Positions 1 to 31,050 of a stretch of DNA of 64,000 nt are shown here, in pieces. The notes under the pieces were generated by a model. The model was not told the origin of the DNA, searched no databases, and was given only the letters and a program-made list of their open reading frames with translations. How positions within the stretch are numbered: the first letter of the stretch is position 1; every line of letters starts with the position of its first letter. The translations under genes were made by a program, and so were the position numbers. This stretch comes from Streptomyces sp. NBC_01275 (GTDB taxonomy: Bacteria > Actinomycetota > Actinomycetes > Streptomycetales > Streptomycetaceae), in contig NZ_JAPEOZ010000001.1 of assembly GCF_026340655.1 (NCBI RefSeq), positions 9,858,001 to 9,922,000 on the forward strand, given 5' to 3'.

Positions 1-1002
1 GAGACCGCCGTCGGCGCCGGGCTCGACGGCGCGGATCCGCGAGACGTTGAGGAAGCGCAGCCGCTCCCGGCCGGCGACCTTCTCGCGGTAGGAGGTGGCG
101 TACAGGGACTCGATCAACTCCATGTCGACCACCGAGTAGTTGGTGGAACGGTGGTAGTCGAGCAGCGACTCCTTGACCGCGGAGGGCGCCGAGAAGTAGA
201 CGTCGACCGCCTCCGGGTCGAAGATCCGGTTGGCGAACGGGCTGTCGTCGGCGGGCGTGTAGCCGTACTTGGCGAACACCGAGCACACCTCGGCGTCCGG
301 GAACGTGCGGTGCAGATAGTCCACCGCCTCGGCGGCGCTCTGGCCGGCGCCGAGCACGACGGCCCGCCGCACCGGCGTGCCGGCCTCCGCGAGCCGGGCG
401 GCACGGGGGATCAACTCGCTGTTGTGCCAGACGCGTTCGGCCAGCTCGAGGCCCGGCGGCACATGCTGCTGAAGGCCCATGGCCACGCTGATGTTGCGGG
501 CCCGGTGAGTGACGGTCGCCTCGGGGCGCGTGTGGTCGCGGCAGGTGACGTCGAACAGGACCACCTGGCCGTCGTCGTCGCGCACCGGGTCGACGGCGAC
601 GACTTCACTGCCGTAAGAGACCAGGTGGGAGACCCGTTCGGCGGCCCACTCGAAGTACTCGTGGAACTCCATCCGCAGCGGGAAGAGGGTTTTCTGGTTC
701 AGGAAGTCGATCAGTCTGCCCCGCTCGCGCAGGAAGCAGAGGAAGGTGTAGTCGCTGGTCGGGTTGCGCAGGGTGACGAGGTCCTTGAGGAAGGACACCT
801 GCATCGTGGCGTCGTCGATCAGCATGCCCCGGTGCCAGCCGAAGCGCGGCTGGCGTTCCAGGAACAGCGCGTCGAGGCGTCGGTCCGCAGGAAGGCTTGT
901 GTTGTGCTCCTCGACCGCGATGGACAGAGCGAGATTTGACGGACCGAATCCGATTCCGATGACGTCGTGAACGACGTCGGAATCCATGAGCGGTGAGTTC
1001 AC
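1..1002 (-). CDS. L-ornithine N5-monooxygenase (siderophore), C-terminus cut by window
   Basis: FAD/NADPH-dependent hydroxylation of the ornithine side-chain nitrogen, giving the N5-hydroxyornithine used by the NRPS; cytoplasmic. The translation opens with an FAD-binding GIGFGPSNLALS motif and carries an NADPH-binding VLGAGQSAAEA motif around residue 211, both typical of the SidA/PvdA/CchB family. The GTG at 1002 follows a GAGGGAGG ribosome site at good spacing; an in-frame ATG at 987 is the alternative. 334 codons are present and the frame is open to base 1, so roughly the last quarter of a normal 430-450 aa protein lies outside the window. The gene is divergent from the formyltransferase across an iron box, as expected for coelichelin-type clusters. 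The family call is firm; ornithine specificity is inferred from context. Confidence 0.93.
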   Translation of the reverse strand, partial: MNSPLMDSDVVHDVIGIGFGPSNLALSIAVEEHNTSLPADRRLDALFLERQPRFGWHRGMLIDDATMQVSFLKDLVTLRNPTSDYTFLCFLRERGRLIDFLNQKTLFPLRMEFHEYFEWAAERVSHLVSYGSEVVAVDPVRDDDGQVVLFDVTCRDHTRPEATVTHRARNISVAMGLQQHVPPGLELAERVWHNSELIPRAARLAEAGTPVRRAVVLGAGQSAAEAVDYLHRTFPDAEVCSVFAKYGYTPADDSPFANRIFDPEAVDVYFSAPSAVKESLLDYHRSTNYSVVDMELIESLYATSYREKVAGRERLRFLNVSRIRAVEPGADGGL

Positions 1003-1038
1003 CGTGGCATCGCCTCCCTCAGGCAACCACATGCTAGA

Positions 1039-1057
1039 TAAGGTAAGGCTTACCTTG
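1039..1057. promoter_or_regulatory. Iron box (IdeR/DmdR1-type operator)
   Basis: The 19-bp sequence TAAGGTAAGGCTTACCTTG is an imperfect palindrome matching the actinobacterial iron box (consensus near TTAGGTTAGGCTAACCTAA). It lies between the divergent monooxygenase (start 1002) and formyltransferase (start 1087), so it can repress both when Fe(II) loads the regulator. Confidence 0.88.
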
Positions 1058-1086
1058 CAATGGAGTCGTTGAAGGGAAGAACCGTC

Positions 1087-2040
1087 ATGCGGGTCGTCAT
1101 GCTCGGCTACCAGACCTGGGGCCACCGCACGCTACAGGCGTTGCTGGACTCCGACCACGAGGTGGTTCTCGTCGTCACCCATCCGAAAAGCGAGCACGCC
1201 TACGAGAAGATCTGGGACGACAACGTCGCCGAACTGGCCGAGAAGAACGACGTCCCCGTCCTGCTGCGCAACCGCCCGGACGACGCCGAACTCCTCGCCG
1301 CCGTACGGGAGGCCCGGCCGGACGTCATCGTCGCCAACAACTGGCGGACCTGGCTGCCCCCGGAGCTGTTCGACCTCCCGCCGCACGGCACCCTCAACGT
1401 CCACGACTCGCTGCTGCCGTCGTACGCCGGGTTCTCGCCGATCATCTGGGCGCTCGTCAACGGCGAGGAGCGGGTCGGCGTGACCGCGCACCGCATGAAC
1501 GCCGAACTCGACGCCGGGGACGTCCTGGTGCAGCGCTCGGTGCCGGTCGGGCCCACCGACACGGCGACCGACCTGTTCCATCGGACCGTCGACCTCATCG
1601 CGCCCCTCGTGCACGAGTCGCTCGACCTGATCGCCTCGGGCCGGGACGCCGGCCAGTGGGTGCCGCAGGACCGCTCCCGCGCCAGCTTCTTCCACAAGCG
1701 GTCGGCGGAGGACAGCCGCATCGACTGGAGTTGGCCCGCGGAGCGCCTGGAGCGGCTCGTACGGGCCCAGTCGGACCCGTACCCGAACGCCTACGCCTTC
1801 CACCGCGGGCAGCGGCTGAGGATCGTCTCCGCCGCCGTCTCGGAGGCCTGCTACGGCGGCACCCCGGGGCGGATCTTCATCCGGGAGGGCGACGGCGTGG
1901 TCGTGGTGGCGGGCGCCGAGGCGTACACGGGCCGCTGCCGGGGGCTCCTGATACGACGGGTGCGCACCGACGACGGCGCCGAGTACGCGGCCGCCGACTA
2001 CTTCCGCACCATGGGCGGGTACTTGACGTCCCGCCCCTGA
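1087..2040 (+). CDS. Methionyl-tRNA formyltransferase-like N5-hydroxyornithine formyltransferase
   Basis: Predicted to transfer formyl from N10-formyl-tetrahydrofolate to N5-hydroxyornithine, giving the formyl-hydroxamate donor of the siderophore (CchA role in coelichelin). The 317-aa product has the Fmt N-terminal fold with the catalytic NVHDSLLPSYAGFSP motif (Asn-x-His-x-Ser-Leu-Leu-Pro), a downstream ELDAGDVLVQ segment with the conserved Asp, and a C-terminal Fmt-like domain (residues about 205-310). The ATG at 1087 is preferred because GAAGGGAAG precedes it; an in-frame ATG at 1060 lies next to the iron box and has no ribosome site. The gene is transcribed away from the monooxygenase across the iron box and is followed by a hairpin terminator. 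The specific substrate is inferred from the cluster. Confidence 0.9.
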   Translation: MRVVMLGYQTWGHRTLQALLDSDHEVVLVVTHPKSEHAYEKIWDDNVAELAEKNDVPVLLRNRPDDAELLAAVREARPDVIVANNWRTWLPPELFDLPPHGTLNVHDSLLPSYAGFSPIIWALVNGEERVGVTAHRMNAELDAGDVLVQRSVPVGPTDTATDLFHRTVDLIAPLVHESLDLIASGRDAGQWVPQDRSRASFFHKRSAEDSRIDWSWPAERLERLVRAQSDPYPNAYAFHRGQRLRIVSAAVSEACYGGTPGRIFIREGDGVVVVAGAEAYTGRCRGLLIRRVRTDDGAEYAAADYFRTMGGYLTSRP

Positions 2041-2055
2041 GCGGAGGGACCGACA

Positions 2056-2096
2056 GCCGTGTGGGCCCCGCCGTTCGAGGCGAGGGCCCACACGGC
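2056..2096. terminator. Bidirectional hairpin terminator
   Basis: The arms GCCGTGTGGGCCC (2056-2068) and GGGCCCACACGGC (2084-2096) are perfect complements. An inner CGCC/GGCG stem extends the hairpin past one bulged A. It sits between the convergent formyltransferase (stop 2040) and ABC ATPase (stop 2108) and can serve both. Confidence 0.8.
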
Positions 2097-2107
2097 GCGT
2101 CACCGGG

Positions 2108-3061
<954 letters not shown>

Positions 3062-3065
3062 GGGA

Positions 3066-4190
3066 TCAGCCTCCAGAGCCCGCGCGGTTGGCGCGGATGA
3101 GCAGCCACAGCAGGACCGGCGCGCCGAGGGCGCCGGTGACGATCCCGACCGGCAGTTCCGTCCCGGGGACCGCCTCGCGTGCGAGGAGATCGGATCCGAG
3201 GACGACGAACGCGCCGGTGAGACCGGAGACGAGCGGGGGCGGTGACGAGACGCCGGCCAGCCGCTGGGCGATCTGCGGACAGGCCAGGGCCACGAAGGCC
3301 ACCGGACCGGCCGCCGCCGTGCCGAAGGCGACCAGCCCCACCCCGGTCAGCAGCAGCGCCAGCCGCACGGCCTGCACGGGCGTGCCGAGCCCGGCGGCCA
3401 CGTCGTCGCCGAGCATGAGCGTGCGCATCCAGCGGCCCATGGCGAGGGTGACCGGCAGGAGTACGGCCATGGCGAGGGCCAGGGAGTCCACCTGGTCCCA
3501 GGTTCGGCCGTTGAGGTTGCCGACCAGCCAGCCGAGGGACTCCTCCGCCTCGAAGCGGTTGCCCCGCGCCAGCAGGAAGTCGGTGGCGCTGGAGCAGATC
3601 CAGGACACGCCGATGCCGACGAGGATGATCCGGTAGCCGGTGGCTCCGCCCTTCCACGCCAACGAGTACACGAGCAGCGCGGTCGCGAGGGCGCCGAGCA
3701 GTCCCAGCGTGGACAGTCCGAGGCCGCCGGTCCAGCCGAGGACCACGGCCGCCACGACGGCGGTTCCGGCGCCCTGGGTCAGTCCGATCATGTCGGGGCT
3801 GGCCAGGGGGTTGCGGGTCATCGTCTGGAACACGGCCCCCGAGACCCCGAACGCGACGCCGACCAGCAGCCCGGTCAGGGCCCGCGGCAGCCGCAGATCC
3901 TGTACGACGATGACCGTGCCGGGGTCGCCCGCGCCGCCGAGCGCCCTGACGACGTCGGTGAAGGCCACGGGATAGTCGCCGAGGGTCAGACCCCAGCAGA
4001 ACAGCAGGAAGGCCCCGAGAGCGACGATCACCCCGGTCAGCGCCAGGCGCGGGCGCAGCACGCCGGACACCGGAGGAACGGCGAGCCGGAAGTGCCGCCC
4101 GCGCAGGGCGGAGGGCGCGGGCGCGGGCGACGGTTTCGGGGTGGCTGGGTTGGCTGGAGTGGCTGGGGGGGACTGTGCGGACACGCTCAC
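3066..4190 (-). CDS. Fe-siderophore ABC importer permease (second)
   Basis: FecCD-family integral membrane permease, 374 aa, with about nine or ten hydrophobic segments. The family motif [31 protein letters not shown] appears in parts near residues 100-130 (key: [19 protein letters not shown]), and the C-terminal [22 protein letters not shown] segment is typical. The GTG start at 4190 overlaps the stop of the preceding permease by four bases (GTGA), indicating translational coupling; an alternative GTG lies two codons downstream. A Pro/Ala-rich N-terminal tail of about 30 residues precedes the first membrane segment. It should pair with the permease encoded just upstream and the ATPase just downstream to import the ferric siderophore. 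Confidence 0.93.
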   Translation of the reverse strand: MSVSAQSPPATPANPATPKPSPAPAPSALRGRHFRLAVPPVSGVLRPRLALTGVIVALGAFLLFCWGLTLGDYPVAFTDVVRALGGAGDPGTVIVVQDLRLPRALTGLLVGVAFGVSGAVFQTMTRNPLASPDMIGLTQGAGTAVVAAVVLGWTGGLGLSTLGLLGALATALLVYSLAWKGGATGYRIILVGIGVSWICSSATDFLLARGNRFEAEESLGWLVGNLNGRTWDQVDSLALAMAVLLPVTLAMGRWMRTLMLGDDVAAGLGTPVQAVRLALLLTGVGLVAFGTAAAGPVAFVALACPQIAQRLAGVSSPPPLVSGLTGAFVVLGSDLLAREAVPGTELPVGIVTGALGAPVLLWLLIRANRAGSGG

Positions 4191-5227
4191 ACCTCCGCGA
4201 GTTTCCGGCGGCGGACCAGGGCGATGAAGAACGGGCCGCCCAGGAAGGCGACGAGGACTCCGGCCTGGATCTCGGTCGGTCGGGCCACCGTCCGGCCCAG
4301 GATGTCGGCGGACAGCAGCAGTACGGGCGCGAGCGCGGCGGACAGCGGCAGCAGCCAGCGGTGGTCGGGGCCGATCCCGGCGTACTGGGCGAGGACCCGG
4401 GCGATGTGCGGGACGACCAGGCCGAGGAAGACCACGGGACCGATGACGGCGACCGACGCGCCGGTCAGCAGCACGATCGCGGTGACTCCCTGGAGGCGCA
4501 CCAGACCGAGCCGCCGTCCCAGGGAGGCGGCCACCTCGTCGCCGAGGGCGAGGCTGTTGAGGGCGGGCGCGCAGGACAGGGCCAGGACGGCGCCGACGGC
4601 GAGGAAGGGCAGGATGCGCAGCAGGTCGCCGGAGTCCTTGTCGGCGAGGGTGCCGGCCGACCAGAAGCGGTAGCGGTCCAGCGCGTCCTGGTCGGTCAGC
4701 ACCACGGCGCTGGTGAGCGACTGCAGCAGCGAGGTGACGGCGACTCCGGCGAGCGCCAGTTTGACCGGGGTGGCCCCGGACCGGCCCAGCCGCCCCAGGA
4801 AGAAGACCACGACGCTCGCGACGAGCGCCCCGCCGAACGCGAACCACACATAGCCGTAGACCGATCCGACCCCGACCACCGCGACCGCCACCACGATCGC
4901 GAAGGACGCTCCGGCGCTGACCCCGAGGATGCCCGGGTCCGCGAGGGGGTTGCGGGTGAGGGCCTGCATCAGCGCACCGGAGAGGCCGAGCGCGGCGCCC
5001 GTCGTCAGGCCGAGCAGGGTGCGGGGCACGCGCACCGACCAGATGACGTTGTCGACGAGACGGCTCGGCGGATGGCCGAGGACCGAGCGGACGACCTGGT
5101 CGAGCGGCACGTTGAGCGCGCCGAGCGCAACGGACAGCAGGGAAAGAAGGACGAGGAGGGCGACGACCAGTGCCACCAGCACCGTGGTGCGAAGCCCTCT
5201 GCCTGAAGCCACTTGGCTTGAAGCCAC
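4187..5227 (-). CDS. Fe-siderophore ABC importer permease (first)
   Basis: FecCD-family membrane permease, 346 aa, with about nine hydrophobic segments. The landmarks are [40 protein letters not shown] and a C-terminal [26 protein letters not shown] at 5227 is chosen because GGAG lies 8 bases upstream. The first codons are part of a 15-bp tandem duplication that also duplicates the start codon, so GTG at 5212 is a second possible start. It is the first gene of the importer operon, 105 bases downstream of the iron box at 5333-5351 and divergent from the NRPS. Its stop overlaps the next permease start. Confidence 0.93.
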   Translation of the reverse strand: MASSQVASGRGLRTTVLVALVVALLVLLSLLSVALGALNVPLDQVVRSVLGHPPSRLVDNVIWSVRVPRTLLGLTTGAALGLSGALMQALTRNPLADPGILGVSAGASFAIVVAVAVVGVGSVYGYVWFAFGGALVASVVVFFLGRLGRSGATPVKLALAGVAVTSLLQSLTSAVVLTDQDALDRYRFWSAGTLADKDSGDLLRILPFLAVGAVLALSCAPALNSLALGDEVAASLGRRLGLVRLQGVTAIVLLTGASVAVIGPVVFLGLVVPHIARVLAQYAGIGPDHRWLLPLSAALAPVLLLSADILGRTVARPTEIQAGVLVAFLGGPFFIALVRRRKLAEV

Positions 5228-5233
5228 TTGCCG
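5204..5233. repeat. 15-bp tandem duplication over the permease start codon
   Basis: TGAAGCCACTTG occurs at 5204-5215 and again at 5219-5230, period 15. In the minus-strand gene this duplicates a GTG-GCT-TCA stretch, so two successive GTG codons in identical local context could start translation. Confidence 0.75.
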
Positions 5234-5332
5234 GTCTCCATGTCGTCGTCCGGGTTCTCGCCGGAGCGCTGTCGGTCATCGTCCGTTGTGGGAACCCCTG
5301 TTGGCGGATCACCGGACGGTCCGGCCGACAGG

Positions 5333-5351
5333 TTAGGCGAGCATAACCTCA
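5333..5351. promoter_or_regulatory. Iron box upstream of the importer operon
   Basis: TTAGGCGAGCATAACCTCA matches the iron-box palindrome (TTAGG...AACCT arms). It lies between the divergent importer operon (start 5227) and the NRPS (start 5477), nearer to the importer. Confidence 0.82.
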
Positions 5352-5395
5352 GCCGCTGTGACCTGGGTCGCCGGATACAGAAGGGGGCTATCAAG

Positions 5396-5414
5396 TTAGG
5401 CAATCCTTACCTTA
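5396..5414. promoter_or_regulatory. Iron box upstream of the NRPS
   Basis: TTAGGCAATCCTTACCTTA is a second iron-box-like palindrome in the same intergenic region, 45 bases from the first box and about 62 bases before the chosen NRPS start. Two boxes allow independent control of the divergent transcripts. Confidence 0.78.
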
Positions 5415-5476
5415 CTATGCGAGCGGTCGCGGCTCCGCTGAGCCGTTCCACACCGCAATGGGAGGCACGGGCAGCT

Positions 5477-27607
<22,131 letters not shown>

Positions 27608-27624
27608 CCGAACCGGACTTACCC

Positions 27625-27708
27625 ACTCGCACCGACTCACTCGCACCGACTCACTCGCACCGACTCACTCGCACCGACCCGCTCGCACCGACCCGCTCGC
27701 ACTGACCC
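27625..27708. repeat. 14-bp tandem repeat, six copies, NRPS-mbtH spacer
   Basis: The unit ACTCGCACCGACTC is repeated six times; the last three copies have one to three substitutions. It starts 18 bases after the NRPS stop and ends 43 bases before mbtH. A 14-bp unit would shift frame, consistent with non-coding DNA. Confidence 0.92.
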
Positions 27709-27751
27709 ACGAGATCAGATCAGTCACATCAGAGAGGCAAGGACCCACGAC

Positions 27752-27955
27752 ATGAGCAACCCGTTCGAGAACCCCGACGGCGTCTACTCCGTTCTCGTCA
27801 ACGACGAGGGCCAGTACAGCCTGTGGCCCGACTTCGTGGACGTCCCGGCCGGCTGGACGGTCGCGCACGGCCCGGCTGCCCGGCAGGAGTGCCTGGACCA
27901 CATCGAGACCAACTGGACGGACATGCGGCCCAAGAGCCTCGTCGACAGGGTCTGA
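27752..27955 (+). CDS. mbtH: MbtH-family NRPS chaperone
   Basis: A small (67 aa) protein that binds NRPS adenylation domains and supports their folding and activity. It shows the family pattern: [31 protein letters not shown], and C-terminal [18 protein letters not shown] with the conserved Trp and Pro residues. It lies 144 bases downstream of the NRPS on the same strand, separated only by the 14-bp repeat, so co-transcription from the iron-regulated promoter is likely. A strong hairpin terminator starts 6 bases after its stop codon. Confidence 0.97.
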   Translation: MSNPFENPDGVYSVLVNDEGQYSLWPDFVDVPAGWTVAHGPAARQECLDHIETNWTDMRPKSLVDRV

Positions 27956-27960
27956 GAACA

Positions 27961-28002
27961 CGAATGGGGGGCGGGTCCGTATGCGGACCCGCCCCCCATT
28001 CG
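27961..28002. terminator. Bidirectional terminator, 19-bp perfect stem
   Basis: The arms CGAATGGGGGGCGGGTCCG and CGGACCCGCCCCCCATTCG are perfect complements around a TATG loop. It lies between convergent mbtH (stop 27955) and the siderophore-binding lipoprotein (stop 28009). Confidence 0.93.
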
Positions 28003-28008
28003 TATGGT

Positions 28009-29079
28009 TCAGGACGCCGGCTGCTCCACCTTCGTCGCGGTCTTGCCGTCCACCGCCGCCGCGAGCTGCGGCACGATGCGGTCCAGGACGTAGGGGATGC
28101 TCAACACGGTCGACAGAGACACGGCGTTGCCGTAGTCGCTGGTCTCCTGGATGAAGACCTCGCGGCCCTGCTTCACCACGTTCAGGTCGGAGTAGAGCTT
28201 GTCACTGTGCAGCTTGGTGACCGCCGTGGTCAGGTCCGGCACGATCCAGACGTCGACGTCCTGGTCGAGCAGGTCGAAGCGCTCCTTGCTGATGTTGGCG
28301 CCGAACTGGTCCCCGATCACCTTGTCGAGGTCCTTGGGCAGGGAGAAGCCGAGGTCGGACAGGAACCGGGAGCGCGGGTCCTGGCTGCCGTAGACGAACG
28401 TGCCCTCGTACGGGGTCGCCATGACCGCCGTGGCCCCCGCGAAGGCCGGGTTGGCCTTCTTCGCCGCGGCGAACTTGTCCTCGACGCCGGACACCAGCGT
28501 CTTGGCCTCGGTCTCCTTGCCGAGCGCCTTGCCGATCTCCTCGGTCTGCTGCTGCCACGGCACGCCGTAGTCGTTGTACGCCTTCGGCTGGGCCACGACC
28601 GGCGCGAACTTCGACAGGCTCTCGTACTGGGCCTTGGTCAGCCCCGAGTAGACGGCGAGGATCAGATCGGGCTTCAGGGCGGCGATCTTCTCCACCTGGG
28701 GGCCGGTGCCGGTGTCCTTCAGGACAGTCGGTGCCGCCGCTCCGCCCAGCTTGTCCTCGGCCCACGGACCGATGGCGCCCTTGTAGCCGCCCAGCCACTC
28801 GGTCGTGCCGACCGGCACCTTGCCCAGGGCGAGGACGGCGTCCTGGTCGGTGAGGCCGACGGTGACGATCCGCTGAGGCTCGGACTTGATCGTCGTACTG
28901 CCGAACTTGTGGTCGAGCGTCACGGGGTAGGCGCCGGCGGCGGACGACGCCTCCTTCCCCGACGCGCCGGAGGAGGACGAGTCGGAGTCGGAGGAGCCGC
29001 AGCCGACCGCCGTGACGGCCAGCAGGAGTACGGAGGCGAGCAGGCCGGACAGCCGGGAGGCTCTGGTGGCGCGGGGCAT
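28009..29079 (-). CDS. Fe-siderophore substrate-binding lipoprotein
   Basis: FecB/FepB-like (TroA-fold) binding protein, 356 aa, anchored outside the membrane. It feeds the FecCD-type permeases encoded at 3066-5227. A Sec signal peptide with lipobox AVGC (Cys27) is followed by a Ser/Gly-rich linker, then the binding domain with QRIVTVGLTDQDAVLALG, KIAALKPDLILAVYSGL and a C-terminal IPYVLDRIVPQLAAAV. The start at 29079 has AGAAGGAAC upstream. It is downstream of the exporter pair on the same strand, 126 bases from its stop across a 13-bp repeat array. It is probably part of the operon controlled by the iron box at 32851; no separate iron box was seen directly upstream. Confidence 0.94.
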   Translation of the reverse strand: MPRATRASRLSGLLASVLLLAVTAVGCGSSDSDSSSSGASGKEASSAAGAYPVTLDHKFGSTTIKSEPQRIVTVGLTDQDAVLALGKVPVGTTEWLGGYKGAIGPWAEDKLGGAAAPTVLKDTGTGPQVEKIAALKPDLILAVYSGLTKAQYESLSKFAPVVAQPKAYNDYGVPWQQQTEEIGKALGKETEAKTLVSGVEDKFAAAKKANPAFAGATAVMATPYEGTFVYGSQDPRSRFLSDLGFSLPKDLDKVIGDQFGANISKERFDLLDQDVDVWIVPDLTTAVTKLHSDKLYSDLNVVKQGREVFIQETSDYGNAVSLSTVLSIPYVLDRIVPQLAAAVDGKTATKVEQPAS

Positions 29080-29152
29080 CGGGTGTTCCTTCTGTTCGTC
29101 GCGGTGGGTTCGGCGGGGGGTGGCGGGGTCGGGGAGGGGCGGAGCGAGCCTT

Positions 29153-29217
29153 GTCAGAGGCGGGCGTCAGAGGCGGGCGTCAGAGGCGGGCGTCAGAGGC
29201 GGGCGTCAGGGGCGGGC
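29153..29217. repeat. 13-bp tandem repeat containing the exporter stop codon, five copies
   Basis: Read on the plus strand the unit is GTCAGAGGCGGGC, four exact copies and a fifth (GTCAGGGGCGGGC) that contains the stop of the minus-strand exporter gene. On the coding strand each unit ends in TGA, so the last 13 bases of the gene, stop included, have been tandemly copied into the spacer. A degenerate further copy lies at 29218-29230. Confidence 0.92.
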
Positions 29218-31050
29218 GTCGGGGGTGCGGCTGCCGGACCAGGCGTGCCACAGGTCGGCGTACGCGCCCTGGGCGGCGAGCAGTTCGTCGTGCGTGCCGC
29301 TCTCCACGACCCGGCCGTCGCTCAGGACGACCACCCGGTCGGCGGCGGCGGCCTGGCTGAGCCGGTGCGCCACGACCAGCGCCGTACGGCCCCGCAACGC
29401 CTGCTCGGCGGCCTCGTCGAGCGCGCGGGCGCCCGAACTGCCCGCCTCCGCCGTCGCCTCGTCCAGCACGACGACCGGTGGGTCCGCCAACAGCAGCCGG
29501 GCCAGGGCGAGTTGCTGGGCCCGGTCGGCGGTCAGCCGGTGGCCGCCGTCGCCGACGACCGTGTCCAGGCCCTCCGGCAGCGCCTCCGCCCAGCCCAGGG
29601 CGCCCACCGTGGCCAGCGCCTCCCGCAGCTCCTCGTCGTCCGCCTCCGGACGGGCCAGCCGCAGATCGTCGGCGAGCGGCCCCGCGAAGACGTGGACCTC
29701 CTGCGTGACCAGCCCCACCAGCCGCCCGGACTCGTCCGGTTCGCACCCGCCGATGTCGATCCGCCCGCCCTCCGGGCGGTGCAGTCCCGCCACCAGCTTG
29801 GCGAGGGTCGTCTTGCCCGCACCGGTCGTCCCGACCAGCGCGACCCGTTCCTTGGGCCGGATCTCCAGGTCGACGCCGTGCAGCACCGGCCGCCCGGGCA
29901 CATACGCGTGCGAGACGGCCGTCAACGTCACGGACGGCGCGCCCGTGACGGTCGTACGGTCGTCCGCGCGCTCGGCGACCACGGGCGCCGGCTCGTCCAC
30001 CACCCCGACCAGCCGCGCCAGTCCGGCCGTCGCCGACTGGGCGTCGTCGAGCAGCACCAGCGCGGTGTTGACCGGCCCGAAGAGGCTGTGGAAGTACAGC
30101 GCGGCCGCCGTGGCCGTGCCGACCGACGCCGAGCCGGAACGCACCAGCAGGAACCCGGTGACCAGGACGGCGGCGAGCCCCATGTACTCGGCGATGTGCA
30201 GCCGGCTGTAGAAGCGCAGCACCAGTTGCACCCCGTTCATCGTCAGCTCCACCGCCGCCCTGGAACGCCCGGTGACCCGCCGCGTGTGACCGGCCTGAAG
30301 CCGGTACGCCCGTACGGTCCGCGCCCCGCCGATGGTGTCCAGCAACTGCTGCTGCTGCGCCCCGGTGGCGATGCGCTCCTTGGCGTACAGGGGAACGGCG
30401 TTGCGCAGGTACCAGCGCGCGGTGTGCGCCTGTACGGGCACGGCGACGAGCGCCGCCAGCAGGAACCGCCAGTCCAGCAGGGCGAGAGCGCCCAGGGTCA
30501 GCACGATCGACAGCGCGGAACGCGCCAGTTCGGGCAGCGCGCCGCGCACCGCGTCGGCGACCCGGGACACGTCCCGGGTGACACGGGCGTTGAGGTCGCC
30601 GGACCCCGCCTTCTCCAGCCGCTCCAGCGGCAGCGACAGGGCGCGCTCCACGAACAGTTCACGCAGCCGGGCGAGCACGGTCTCGCCGAGCCGGGACACC
30701 AGTGACATGCCCAGCGCGGTCGTGACGCCCTGCACCAATGCGACCCCGGCCAGCGCGAGCACGGGCCAGGTGAGCGCGTCGGGGGAGCGCCGCTCGGTGA
30801 CCACGTCGACGATATGCCCGAGCAGGGGCTGGGTGAGCAGTCCGACGGAGGTGGCGAGCACCATCAGGCCGAACCCGGCGGCGGCCAACCTCCGGTGCGG
30901 GCGCAGCAGTTCGCGCACCGCGGCCCGGGTGCGGGCGGGACTGGCGGTGGGCAGCAGGGCGCGGTCGGCGTCCGACTGCTCGGCCTCCGTCGGCGGCCGG
31001 CCCTTCTTCGACTCCTCGGCCTGCGTGGACCGTTCGGCTCTCGTCGTCAT
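29206..31050 (-). CDS. ABC exporter half-transporter with intact Walker motifs
   Basis: A 614-aa fused membrane-plus-ATPase half-exporter, likely for siderophore secretion. Six hydrophobic segments lie at about residues 55-320, then the ATPase domain: Walker A GTTGAGKTT, Walker B VVVLDEATAE with catalytic Glu, and H-loop AHRLS are intact. The signature LSGGQ is replaced by LTADRAQ. Its start overlaps the upstream exporter stop by four bases (ATGA), so the two proteins are made together and presumably form a heterodimer in which this subunit's Walker motifs pair with the partner's LSGGQ. The transported compound is inferred from cluster position. Confidence 0.92.
   Translation of the reverse strand: MTTRAERSTQAEESKKGRPPTEAEQSDADRALLPTASPARTRAAVRELLRPHRRLAAAGFGLMVLATSVGLLTQPLLGHIVDVVTERRSPDALTWPVLALAGVALVQGVTTALGMSLVSRLGETVLARLRELFVERALSLPLERLEKAGSGDLNARVTRDVSRVADAVRGALPELARSALSIVLTLGALALLDWRFLLAALVAVPVQAHTARWYLRNAVPLYAKERIATGAQQQQLLDTIGGARTVRAYRLQAGHTRRVTGRSRAAVELTMNGVQLVLRFYSRLHIAEYMGLAAVLVTGFLLVRSGSASVGTATAAALYFHSLFGPVNTALVLLDDAQSATAGLARLVGVVDEPAPVVAERADDRTTVTGAPSVTLTAVSHAYVPGRPVLHGVDLEIRPKERVALVGTTGAGKTTLAKLVAGLHRPEGGRIDIGGCEPDESGRLVGLVTQEVHVFAGPLADDLRLARPEADDEELREALATVGALGWAEALPEGLDTVVGDGGHRLTADRAQQLALARLLLADPPVVVLDEATAEAGSSGARALDEAAEQALRGRTALVVAHRLSQAAAADRVVVLSDGRVVESGTHDELLAAQGAYADLWHAWSGSRTPDARP

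Noticed and set aside
151..939. Open frame on the plus strand opposite the ornithine monooxygenase
   Set aside because: The minus-strand frame has clear FAD and NADPH motifs and a ribosome site; the plus-strand product has none.
5417..5476. ATG at 5417 as NRPS start
   Set aside because: It lies two bases past the iron box without a ribosome site; the GTG at 5477 has GGGAGG at a suitable distance.
27823..30705. Long plus-strand open frame opposite the binding protein and exporter
   Set aside because: Mirror frame of the two minus-strand genes, which carry complete lipoprotein and ABC motifs.
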